The translations under genes were made by a program, and so were the position numbers. This document shows, piece by piece, positions 7,658 to 14,668 of a DNA stretch of 19,427 nt. Source of the stretch: Flavobacteriaceae bacterium UBA4166. GTDB taxonomy: Bacteria > Bacteroidota > Bacteroidia > Flavobacteriales > Flavobacteriaceae. Location of the stretch: assembly GCA_002379985.1 (NCBI GenBank), contig DFVG01000032.1, positions 1 to 19,427 of the forward strand. Direction: 5' to 3'. Positions within the stretch are counted from its first letter, which is position 1. Each line of letters opens with the position of its first letter. Under the pieces are notes generated by a model. It saw nothing but the letters and a program-made list of their open reading frames with translations. It was not told the DNA's origin and made no database searches.

Positions 7658-8535
7658 ATAAACTGAGAGGAACGGGCGTGGCGTTAATTACGCCCTTTAC
7701 AGCAGAAGGATTGGTGGATGTGAATGCACTGAAGCATCTTGTGGACTATCAAGTGGAACACGGGATTGAGTATCTGGTACTATTAGGAACCACGGCGGAA
7801 AGTGCAACGTTAACGTCTTCCGAAAAGAAAACTGTTATTGAAACAGTGATCGCTTCTAATGCCGGGCGAGTGCCTATGGTTTTGGGAATGGGCGGTAACA
7901 ATACACAAGCAATTGTTGAGGAGATCGAGGCTACAGATCTTTCTCCTTTTACGGCAATCCTTTCGGTATCTCCTTCCTATAACAAACCTACTCAAGAAGG
8001 AATTTATCAGCATTTTAAACAAATAGCCAAAGCCTCGCCAATTCCTGTTATCCTTTACAACGTTCCGGCGCGAACGGCCAGCAATATGCTTCCGGAAACG
8101 GTGCTTCGATTGGCACGTGATTTTGAAAACATTATTGGTATCAAAGAAGCTGCCGGAGATCTGGTTCAAGCCATGCGTTTGATCAGCGGCACCCCAAGCG
8201 ATTTTATGGTGATTTCCGGCGATGACATGTTGGCGTTGCCTATGACGCTAGCGGGTGGCAGTGGGGTGATCTCGGTCATCGGACAAGGATTTCCGAAAGA
8301 GTTCTCTCAATTGATTCGCTTGGGATTAGCAGGAAAAGTTGCCGAAGCGTATGCACAGCACTATCAATTAGCACCGGCAATCGATCTTATTTTTGCAGAG
8401 GGAAATCCCGCCGGAATTAAGGCGGTCTGCAAGAAACTTGGAATTTGTGAGGATGTTGTGCGTTTGCCATTGGTTTCGGCCACGCCTCAATTGCAGGGTA
8501 AGATCGCTACTTTTGTTGATAATTTTTCTACTTGA
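7654..8535 (+). CDS. dapA: 4-hydroxy-tetrahydrodipicolinate synthase
   Basis: Condenses pyruvate with aspartate semialdehyde in the first committed step of the diaminopimelate/lysine pathway, so it feeds both protein synthesis and peptidoglycan. The 293-residue TIM barrel has all expected landmarks: GTTAES (45-50), the SYNKP tyrosine (Tyr109), the YNVPART proton-relay tyrosine (Tyr135), and the Schiff-base lysine in IGIKEAAGD (Lys164). The start overlaps the stop of the preceding unknown gene by ATGA. Downstream lies a 76-base gap with an AT-rich inverted repeat and the bamD promoter, so dapA is probably the last gene of its unit. Confidence 0.96.
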   Translation: MNKLRGTGVALITPFTAEGLVDVNALKHLVDYQVEHGIEYLVLLGTTAESATLTSSEKKTVIETVIASNAGRVPMVLGMGGNNTQAIVEEIEATDLSPFTAILSVSPSYNKPTQEGIYQHFKQIAKASPIPVILYNVPARTASNMLPETVLRLARDFENIIGIKEAAGDLVQAMRLISGTPSDFMVISGDDMLALPMTLAGGSGVISVIGQGFPKEFSQLIRLGLAGKVAEAYAQHYQLAPAIDLIFAEGNPAGIKAVCKKLGICEDVVRLPLVSATPQLQGKIATFVDNFST

Positions 8536-8565
8536 AATAAGGGCAGACAGAAACAATAATCGCCT

Positions 8566-8587
8566 TTATAATAAGTTTTTATTATAA
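8566..8587. repeat. Perfect AT-only inverted repeat before bamD
   Basis: TTATAATAA at 8566-8574 and TTATTATAA at 8579-8587 are exact inverted copies separated by GTTT. There is no following T-run, so it is a poor intrinsic terminator. It lies where the -33 region of the bamD promoter should be, so it could be an operator, a cruciform or chance in AT-rich DNA. Confidence 0.5.
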
Positions 8588-8599
8588 TCATTAATTCCT

Positions 8600-8607
8600 T
8601 ATTTTTG
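8600..8607 (+). promoter_or_regulatory. -7 box of bamD (TATTTTTG)
   Basis: Exact match to TAnnTTTG. The bamD ATG starts five bases after the final G, predicting a leader of about one base. There is no TTG at the canonical upstream distance; that position is occupied by the AT-rich inverted repeat. Confidence 0.65.
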
Positions 8608-8611
8608 CACG

Positions 8612-9439
8612 ATGTTTTTGAAATCTATGAGAAGCTTTTTGTTTTTTCTTTTCGTTGCGGTGATGTTAGGGTCTTGCAGCAAATACCAGTCGGTGCTCCG
8701 CAGTGAGAGTCCGTCTGAAAAATATGCTTTTGCAGACAGCTTGTACAACATTGGAAAGTACAAGAAGGCGTTGAAGTTGATGGAGCAGATCGTACCGATA
8801 TACCGCGGAAAACCACAAGCGGAACTATTGATGTTTCAATATGCCAACACTTTTTACAATTTAGAGGATTACTATTTGGCAGGGTATCAATTTGATCGAT
8901 TTAAAACCTCTTATCCACAGAGTGATAGTGCTGAAGTCGCTGCGTATAAGTCGGCGAAAAGCTATTATCAGCTTTCTCCACGCTATACACTCGATCAGGA
9001 AGAAACAAATACGGCGCTTGAAAAGTTGCAGGAATTTGTCAATACCTATCCAGAATCAAATTACCGTGCGGAAGCGAACGAATTGGTTGTAGAACTACGT
9101 CAGAAACTGGAAAAGAAAGACATTGAAATTGCCGAGCAAATGCTTGAATTGGGAGACTACTTAGGAAGTTTCCGGCCGGCCATAGAGAGTTTTGAGAATT
9201 TTATTTCAGACCATCCGGGTTCCATTTACAGAGAACAAGCGGCCTTCGGAAAACTAAAGGCTACCTATTTGTTTGCAGTGAACAGTTTACCATCGTTGAT
9301 TCAGGAACGACTTATAGATGCGAAGAACGAATACAACAGTTTTACGAAATATTATCAAGAAGGCGAGTACGGCGAAGAGGCCAATCAAATTTTAGAAGCG
9401 ATCAATGAAGGTCTCGCTGAACAAGAACCTACAAGTTAA
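8612..9439 (+). CDS. bamD: Outer-membrane assembly lipoprotein BamD
   Basis: Periplasm-facing lipoprotein of the BAM complex, which inserts beta-barrel proteins into the outer membrane together with BamA. The 275-residue protein starts with a lipoprotein signal (hydrophobic residues about 8-19) ending in MLGSC, with Cys22 as the lipidation site. The mature part is built of tetratricopeptide-like helical hairpins, for example EKYAFADSLYNIGKYKKALK and the later YLAGYQFDRFKTSYPQSDSA, the usual BamD pattern. I chose the ATG at 8612 because it sits just after the -7 box; an internal ATG at 8627 (MRSFLFF) would also leave a usable signal peptide. It is the first gene of a unit continuing through the omega subunit and coaBC to the DUF4835 gene. 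Confidence 0.92.
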   Translation: MFLKSMRSFLFFLFVAVMLGSCSKYQSVLRSESPSEKYAFADSLYNIGKYKKALKLMEQIVPIYRGKPQAELLMFQYANTFYNLEDYYLAGYQFDRFKTSYPQSDSAEVAAYKSAKSYYQLSPRYTLDQEETNTALEKLQEFVNTYPESNYRAEANELVVELRQKLEKKDIEIAEQMLELGDYLGSFRPAIESFENFISDHPGSIYREQAAFGKLKATYLFAVNSLPSLIQERLIDAKNEYNSFTKYYQEGEYGEEANQILEAINEGLAEQEPTS

Positions 9440-9455
9440 AAATAGCAGTAATATT

Positions 9456-9791
9456 ATGAGCGACGTTAAAAATTCTGAAGCCCCCATCAATACAGTAACC
9501 ATTGATAAAAATCGCGTGGATGATCCAACAGATAACATCTACGAAGCGATCTCTATTATCGCAAAAAGAGCGGTACAGATCAATGCTGATATCAAAAAGG
9601 AACTGCTTGAAAAATTAGATGAATTTGCTACCTATAACGACAGTTTAGAGGAAATTTTTGAAAACAAGGAGCAAATAGAAGTATCTAAATTCTATGAGCG
9701 ATTGCCAAAACCTCATGCGATCGCCATCCAAGAGTGGTTGGAAGATAAGATCTATCACAGAAACACTCAGGAAGATCTGGATAATCAATAA
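9456..9791 (+). CDS. rpoZ: RNA polymerase omega subunit (Rpb6/RpoZ-like)
   Basis: A 111-residue protein that I assign to the Bacteroidota form of the RNA polymerase omega subunit, which helps fold and hold the beta-prime subunit. The core DNIYEAISIIAKRAVQIN (about residues 27-44) matches the omega/Rpb6 helix pattern, in which a conserved R-A-x-Q follows an amphipathic helix. The rest is acidic and helical. I chose ATG 9456 (MSDVKNSEAP); an in-frame ATG at 9405 lies inside bamD and would add an unnatural extension. It begins 16 bases after the bamD stop and ends five bases before coaBC, so it is inside an operon. The family is short and divergent, hence the lower confidence for the exact name. 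Confidence 0.8.
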   Translation: MSDVKNSEAPINTVTIDKNRVDDPTDNIYEAISIIAKRAVQINADIKKELLEKLDEFATYNDSLEEIFENKEQIEVSKFYERLPKPHAIAIQEWLEDKIYHRNTQEDLDNQ

Positions 9792-9796
9792 TTCTC

Positions 9797-11011
9797 ATGT
9801 CGGTTTTAAGCGGTAAAAAAATTCTACTGGGCATCACCGCCGGTATTGCCGCTTATAAGTCCGCTTTCCTAGTTCGCTTACTAATCAAAAAGGGAGCAGA
9901 AGTTCGTGTGGTTGTGACACCAGCGGCTAAAGACTTTGTGACTCCTTTGACATTATCAACCCTTTCCAAGAACGAAGTGTGGTCTGAGTTCACCAACGAG
10001 GAAGAAGGGGACGGTGCTGTTTGGAACAACCATGTGGAACTGGGAGGTTGGGCCGATCTCTTCTTAATTGCTCCGGCAACAGCCAATACGATGTCTAAAA
10101 TGGCTTCAGGAGCATCAGATAATCTATTACTTGCTACGTACCTTTCAGCGAAGTGTCCTGTGTACTACGCGCCGGCAATGGACTTAGACATGTACGAGCA
10201 TCCTTCTACCCAACAATCGTTTACAACGCTTGATTCCTACGGAAATATTCAAATTCCTGCGGAACATGGGGAGTTGGCTAGCGGTTTGGTAGGGAAAGGA
10301 AGAATGGCAGAGCCTGAGTCGATTGTAACTTTTTTAGAAACTGATCTATTATCTAAATTACCTCTTCAGAATAAACGCATTTTAATCACGGCAGGGCCTA
10401 CGTATGAAGCCATCGATCCTGTGCGATTTATCGGAAATCATTCCAGCGGGAAGATGGGATATGCTCTCGCTACTGCGGCAGCACAATTAGGTGCAGAGGT
10501 GGTGTTAGTTTCAGGACCTACGCAACTTACGTTGGAACACGACCGGGTATCTGTTATTCGGGTGGTTTCTGCAGCAGCCATGTATGCAGCAGTTCACGAT
10601 CACAAGGAGGGTTGTGATATTGCCATTTTAAGTGCAGCCGTAGCTGATTTCCGCCCTAAAACCATCGCTTCCGAAAAGATAAAAAAGAAAGGAGCGGAAA
10701 TGCAATTGGAGCTCGAGCGCACCCAAGACATCCTAGCTTCCTTGGGAGCGGAAAAGGGAGCAATGCTACTCGTAGGGTTTGCCATGGAAACCGAGGATGG
10801 CATCGCCAATGCAAAAAGCAAACTCAAAAAAAAGAATTTAGATTTAATTGTCTTAAATTCGCTCAAAGACAAGGGGGCCGGCTTTCAGGGAGATACAAAT
10901 AAAGTGACCTTAATAGACGTTCACAATAATGTAGTGCCTTTTGAAGTTAAACCTAAGATTGACGTTGCGAACGATATTTTTCAATACATACTAGAACACT
11001 TCTATGCGTAA
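9797..11011 (+). CDS. coaBC: Bifunctional CoaBC: phosphopantothenoylcysteine synthetase/decarboxylase
   Basis: Joins cysteine to 4'-phosphopantothenate and decarboxylates the product, two consecutive coenzyme A steps. The 404-residue protein has the FMN-dependent decarboxylase CoaC first (about 1-185) and the CTP-dependent ligase CoaB second (about 190-404). CoaC shows GITAGIAAYKS, the catalytic His79 in NNHVELG, APATANT (92-98) and PAMDLDMYEH (126-135). CoaB shows ITAGPTYEAIDPVRFIG, NHSSGKMG (Asn214), AAVADF (280-285) and EKIKKK (293-298). Oddity: the loop that in E. coli carries the active-site Cys158 (ACG) reads ASG here, with Ser162, and no nearby cysteine replaces it. The last eight bases overlap the next gene. 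Confidence 0.95.
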   Translation: MSVLSGKKILLGITAGIAAYKSAFLVRLLIKKGAEVRVVVTPAAKDFVTPLTLSTLSKNEVWSEFTNEEEGDGAVWNNHVELGGWADLFLIAPATANTMSKMASGASDNLLLATYLSAKCPVYYAPAMDLDMYEHPSTQQSFTTLDSYGNIQIPAEHGELASGLVGKGRMAEPESIVTFLETDLLSKLPLQNKRILITAGPTYEAIDPVRFIGNHSSGKMGYALATAAAQLGAEVVLVSGPTQLTLEHDRVSVIRVVSAAAMYAAVHDHKEGCDIAILSAAVADFRPKTIASEKIKKKGAEMQLELERTQDILASLGAEKGAMLLVGFAMETEDGIANAKSKLKKKNLDLIVLNSLKDKGAGFQGDTNKVTLIDVHNNVVPFEVKPKIDVANDIFQYILEHFYA

Positions 11012-11894
11012 TTTTTTAATCACATTATTATTTTTTGGGGCTGTACTAAGTTCACAAGCACAAGAATTGAATGCCACGGTGACCATTGACGCGGTGCAAA
11101 CGGGCCAACCCAATCTTCAGGTCTTTAGAACGCTCGAACAGCAATTGACCGAGTTTCTCAATCAAACTCGCTGGACCAACCGTGTTTATAAGAACCAAGA
11201 GCGCATTGATTGTAATTTTTCGATTATTGTTTCCAGCTTTGATAGTACCACTTTTTTAGCATCTTTGCAGATACAGGCATCAAGACCAGTCTATGGATCG
11301 ACGTATGATTCGCCTATCTACAATTATAACGATCAACAATTCAATTTTGAATATGTTGAATTTCAACCGTTAAATTTTAATCCAAATACGTTCAGCAGTA
11401 ATTTGGTTTCAGTGTTGGCCTATCACGTCTATACGATCATTGGCTTAGACGCCGATACGTTTGAAGCAAATGGTGGTATCGAATATTTTCAGACGGCTAA
11501 ACAGATTGTCAATACGGCTTCGGTAACCGACTTTTCCGGATGGAAAGCAACTAGTGGACGCCAATCGCGATTCCAGTATAATGATGCGTTGTTATCTACG
11601 GTTTATGCTGAATTTCATGCGGCTATGTATGATTATCATCGCTTCGGAATGGACAATATGGTGGAAAATCAGTTGGATGCAAAACAAAATATCATCTTAG
11701 CACTGGAAAAGTTGAAGAACATCAACGACCGCCGTCCAAATTCCTTTTTGCTGCGAACTTTTTTCGATGCCAAGGCAGAAGAAATCGCCGGAATCTACAG
11801 TGGCGGACCCAAAGTAGATATTGCGCGACTTACCGAAATCTTAAATCGCATGGCTCCTACCAAAAACACCTATTGGGGCGAAATAAAATACTAA
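11004..11894 (+). CDS. DUF4835 family secreted protein (PorD-like)
   Basis: A 296-residue exported protein. A Sec signal peptide is plain: basic MRN, hydrophobic FLITLLFFGAVLSS, and a likely cleavage at SQAQ-ELN. The mature protein matches my memory of DUF4835, a Bacteroidota-specific family that some databases call type IX secretion protein PorD; I hold the family call with good confidence and the PorD name less firmly. Visible features include NQTRWTNRVYKNQERIDCNF (about residues 53-72), RPVYGSTYDSPIYNYND (about 94-110) and the C-terminal end TKNTYWGEIKY. It is probably periplasmic or outer-membrane associated. Its ATG overlaps the end of coaBC by eight bases, so it is translated from the same mRNA. 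Confidence 0.85.
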   Translation: MRNFLITLLFFGAVLSSQAQELNATVTIDAVQTGQPNLQVFRTLEQQLTEFLNQTRWTNRVYKNQERIDCNFSIIVSSFDSTTFLASLQIQASRPVYGSTYDSPIYNYNDQQFNFEYVEFQPLNFNPNTFSSNLVSVLAYHVYTIIGLDADTFEANGGIEYFQTAKQIVNTASVTDFSGWKATSGRQSRFQYNDALLSTVYAEFHAAMYDYHRFGMDNMVENQLDAKQNIILALEKLKNINDRRPNSFLLRTFFDAKAEEIAGIYSGGPKVDIARLTEILNRMAPTKNTYWGEIKY

Positions 11895-11905
11895 TTACTT
11901 TTTTC

Positions 11906-11936
11906 TTGCGGCGCAGTAAAAACCCTTGTATTTTTA
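11906..11936 (+). promoter_or_regulatory. Promoter of recN (TTG-N20-TATTTTTA)
   Basis: A -33 TTG at 11906-11908 and a -7 TATTTTTA at 11929-11936 are separated by 20 bases, the usual Bacteroidota spacing. Transcription should start near 11940, leaving a leader of about 25 bases before the recN TTG. Confidence 0.65.
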
Positions 11937-11965
11937 CATAGGAAGTTACTAAACACCACAACCGC

Positions 11966-13618
11966 TTGATCACACGCCTTACCATAAAGAACTACACCCT
12001 CATTGAAGACATTCAAGTGGAAATGGAGGGCGGACTTACCATAATTACCGGAGAAACCGGCGCAGGAAAGTCTATTTTACTTGGAGCATTATCGTTGTTA
12101 CTTGGGAAGCGCGCCGACTTGAATAGTGCTAAAAACCCTGATGAAAAATGTATTATTGAAGCAGAGTTTGCGGTTGCAGAGTATCGCTTAGCGGCGTTGT
12201 TTGAAGCGCATGACATGGATTATGATACGCACACGATCATTCGTCGGGAGATTTTACCGGGCGGAAAGTCAAGGGCGTTCGTTAATGATTCACCGGTTAC
12301 CTTACAGCAGCTACAGACCCTAGGGCCTTACCTGATTGACATACACAGTCAGCATGAGACGTTAAGTCTCAATTCAGAAACCTTTCAGTTGGAAATGATC
12401 GATGCCCTCGCAGGAAGCTTAGAGCTGGTGCAGCAATACCAAGAGGAACGTCAGCGGTATCTTGAGACAAAGAAGCGGTTAGAATCGCTTCAGGAAAAAC
12501 AACAACAAGCATTAAAAGAAGCAGATTATCAAAACTTCTTGTTAACAGAATTGCAAGATGCCCAGTTGAAAGGGGTAGATCAAGAAGCGCTAGAAACCAC
12601 CTATGAGAAATTAAACAATTCAGAAACTATCACCGAAGGACTGGCCAAAACGGTACAATTACTATCTCAAGAGCCGGCGGGAGTTTTAGAAACTGCCAAA
12701 GAGGCCCGTAAAGAGTTAGCGCGTTTAAAAAGTTTTACGGCGGAATATAATGAAGCCTGGGAACGAATACATAGCGTAATCATTGAGTTGGAAGATTTAG
12801 AAGAGACCTTGGCGCGTTTGGGAGAGGATATTTCTGTTGATCCTGAAGCCCTCTTTGAAGCCAACGCCCGTTTGCAGCGTATTTATCAATTACAGCAAAA
12901 ACATGCGGTAGCGACCATTGAGGAATTACTTGCAATTCAACAAGAGCTGGAAGCATCCCAACAAGATACCGAAGCCCTTTCCGAAGCAATAGAAACTGCA
13001 AAAGAAGCACAAGACTCATGGAAATCGAAGGCTATGGCAACAGCCACATCTGTGCGCGAGAAGCGGCAAGAGGCTATTCCTTCTTTGAAAAAAGAGTTAG
13101 AAGCCTTGCTGGCAGAATTAGGACTCCCCAATGCGCAATTTGAATTTGATCTTGAAGCGGTTGATACGTTTAGAGAAACGGGAATGGACCAATTGGAGTT
13201 GCGTTTTTCGGCCAATAAGGGAAGTCGGCCAGGCCCTTTAAAAAAGGTGGCTTCTGGCGGAGAATTGAGTCGGATCATGATGGCTGTCAAGGTAATTTTA
13301 TCGCGTTACAAACAAATGCCAACGCTCATATTCGACGAAATAGACACGGGCGTTTCAGGAGAGATCGCACAAAAGATGGCACGCCTCATGGAGCAGATGA
13401 GCACCGACATGCAATTGGTGAGTATTACCCATCTTCCGCAGATCGCAGCCAAGGGAAATCATCATTTAAAAGTGTTCAAGGAAGAAACCGCCACGACAAC
13501 GATCACACATATGAAGCGTCTGAATACACAAGAACGCGTCGATGAGATCGCAGAAATGATTGGCGGAAAACGATTAAGTGATTCGGCCATTGCACATGCC
13601 AAAGAATTATTGAATTAA
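11966..13618 (+). CDS. recN: DNA repair protein RecN
   Basis: SMC-like ATPase that acts in double-strand-break repair, probably holding DNA ends or sisters together for RecA. The 550-residue length is normal. The N-terminal ATPase half has the Walker A loop GETGAGKS (29-36) and a HSQHE Q-region (127-131). A central coiled coil runs from about 150 to 370 and is rich in E, Q, K and L. The C-terminal half has the ABC signature ASGGELSR (429-436), Walker B LIFDEIDTGVSG (454-465) and the switch His in THLPQIA (488-494). The start is TTG at 11966 (MITRLTIKNYTLIE), which aligns with the family N-terminus; there is no ATG until after the first conserved strand. It is separated from the DUF4835 gene by its own promoter. 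Confidence 0.94.
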   Translation: MITRLTIKNYTLIEDIQVEMEGGLTIITGETGAGKSILLGALSLLLGKRADLNSAKNPDEKCIIEAEFAVAEYRLAALFEAHDMDYDTHTIIRREILPGGKSRAFVNDSPVTLQQLQTLGPYLIDIHSQHETLSLNSETFQLEMIDALAGSLELVQQYQEERQRYLETKKRLESLQEKQQQALKEADYQNFLLTELQDAQLKGVDQEALETTYEKLNNSETITEGLAKTVQLLSQEPAGVLETAKEARKELARLKSFTAEYNEAWERIHSVIIELEDLEETLARLGEDISVDPEALFEANARLQRIYQLQQKHAVATIEELLAIQQELEASQQDTEALSEAIETAKEAQDSWKSKAMATATSVREKRQEAIPSLKKELEALLAELGLPNAQFEFDLEAVDTFRETGMDQLELRFSANKGSRPGPLKKVASGGELSRIMMAVKVILSRYKQMPTLIFDEIDTGVSGEIAQKMARLMEQMSTDMQLVSITHLPQIAAKGNHHLKVFKEETATTTITHMKRLNTQERVDEIAEMIGGKRLSDSAIAHAKELLN

Positions 13619-13620
13619 TG

Positions 13621-13628
13621 TATATTTG
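13621..13628 (+). promoter_or_regulatory. -7 box of fabI (TATATTTG)
   Basis: Exact TAnnTTTG match two bases after the recN stop. Transcription from it would start near 13632 and give a leader of about 48 bases, the longest predicted in this window. No well-placed -33 TTG was found. Confidence 0.55.
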
Positions 13629-13639
13629 AAACAACCAAT

Positions 13640-13655
13640 CCCACCTACGGGCGGG
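13640..13655 (+). other. GC-rich hairpin in the fabI leader
   Basis: CCCACC, loop TACG, GGCGGG forms a six-pair stem with one A-C mismatch, followed by CTTTC. It resembles a weak or decayed intrinsic terminator with too few T residues. As it lies between the fabI -7 box and ATG it could end recN transcripts or attenuate fabI; the sequence alone does not decide. Confidence 0.4.
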
Positions 13656-13679
13656 CTTTCAGAAAAACTACCATACGAT

Positions 13680-14498
13680 ATGTACAATTTATTAAAAGGG
13701 AAAAGAGGAATTATATTTGGAGCCTTAGACGAACATTCTATTGCTTGGAAAACCGCTGAGCGCGTCAAAGAAGAAGGTGGTGAATTTGTCTTGACCAATG
13801 CGCCAATCGCCATGAGAATGGGGCAAATTAAAGAATTGGCTGAGAAGACCGGGGCCGAAATTGTTCCTGCCGATGCCACTAATATGGAAGACCTTGAAAA
13901 CTTGGTTACCCAAGCGATGGAGATTTTAGGTGGAAAACTGGATTTCGTGCTGCATAGTATCGGAATGTCGGTGAACGTACGAAAAGGAATGCACTATACC
14001 GAATCGAATTACGATTGGACACATAAAGGTTGGGATGTTTCAGCGTTGTCATTCCACAAAACCATGCAGGTGCTCTATAAAAAAGACGCCATGAACGAGT
14101 GGGGGAGTATCGTCGCGTTGACCTATATGGCAGCACAGCGCGTGTTTCCAGATTATAATGATATGGCAGATAACAAGGCCTATTTAGAATCTATTGCACG
14201 TAGTTTCGGATATTTCTTCGGAAGAGATAAAAAAGTGCGCGTCAATACCATTTCGCAGTCACCTACGCCCACAACTGCCGGACAAGGCGTAAAAGGATTT
14301 GATGGTTTTATTGCCTATGCCGATAAAATGTCTCCCTTAGGAAATGCGACGGCCATGGACTGCGCCAATTACACGATTTCCCTGTTTAGTGATTTAACGA
14401 AACGAGTTACCTTGCAAAACCTTTTCAATGACGGTGGATTCTCTAACATGGGAGTAAGTGATGCCGTTATGGAACCTTTTTTAAAACAGGAGGAATAA
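13680..14498 (+). CDS. fabI: Enoyl-ACP reductase FabI
   Basis: NADH-dependent reductase for the last step of each fatty-acid elongation cycle, and the target of triclosan-type inhibitors in other bacteria. The 272-residue protein is a short-chain dehydrogenase-like fold. Visible are the cofactor loop IIFGALDEHSIAW (11-23), HSIGM (92-96), and the active site with Tyr149 (LTYMAAQ) and Tyr159 seven residues before Lys166 (PDYNDMADNK), the FabI-type Y-x6-K spacing. The C-terminal NLFNDGGFSNMGVS is typical. I chose ATG 13680 (MYNLLKGKRG), the usual family start; an upstream in-frame TTG at 13626 would translate the leader hairpin and overlap the -7 box. It is followed by a strong terminator and is probably monocistronic. 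Confidence 0.95.
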   Translation: MYNLLKGKRGIIFGALDEHSIAWKTAERVKEEGGEFVLTNAPIAMRMGQIKELAEKTGAEIVPADATNMEDLENLVTQAMEILGGKLDFVLHSIGMSVNVRKGMHYTESNYDWTHKGWDVSALSFHKTMQVLYKKDAMNEWGSIVALTYMAAQRVFPDYNDMADNKAYLESIARSFGYFFGRDKKVRVNTISQSPTPTTAGQGVKGFDGFIAYADKMSPLGNATAMDCANYTISLFSDLTKRVTLQNLFNDGGFSNMGVSDAVMEPFLKQEE

Positions 14499-14523
14499 TC
14501 AAAAAAATATATCTAACTACTTG

Positions 14524-14549
14524 AAGCCCATTTATAAATGGGCTTTTTT
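14524..14549 (+). terminator. Intrinsic terminator after fabI
   Basis: AAGCCCATTTA and its exact inverted copy TAAATGGGCTT (14524-14545) form an 11-pair stem, though the centre must open to make the loop. It runs into TTTTTT (14544-14549). It starts 25 bases after the fabI stop and insulates the next gene from fabI transcription. Confidence 0.85.
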
Positions 14550-14607
14550 GATGATGGTCGATATTTTAGGAAGTACATCGGAAGAATAAATAAGTTGATT
14601 AAATTCT

Positions 14608-14638
14608 TTTGTCGTTCAGCATTTTTTGGATATTTTTA
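14608..14638 (+). promoter_or_regulatory. Promoter of the T9SS cargo gene (TTTG-N19-TATTTTTA)
   Basis: TTTG at 14608-14611 and TATTTTTA at 14631-14638 are 19 bases apart, close to the Bacteroidota consensus. The expected start near 14642 leaves a leader of about 26 A/T-rich bases (ACTAAAATTTAAATTTAATT) before the ATG, a pattern common for well-expressed flavobacterial genes. Confidence 0.7.
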
Positions 14639-14668
14639 AGACTTATTAACTAAAATTTAAATTTAATT

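Noticed and set aside
9405..9455. Upstream ATG for the omega subunit
   Set aside because: It overlaps the end of bamD in another frame and the encoded extension is unlike the family.
13626..13679. N-terminal extension of FabI from a TTG
   Set aside because: It starts within the -7 box and translates the leader hairpin; MYNLLKGKRG is the usual start.
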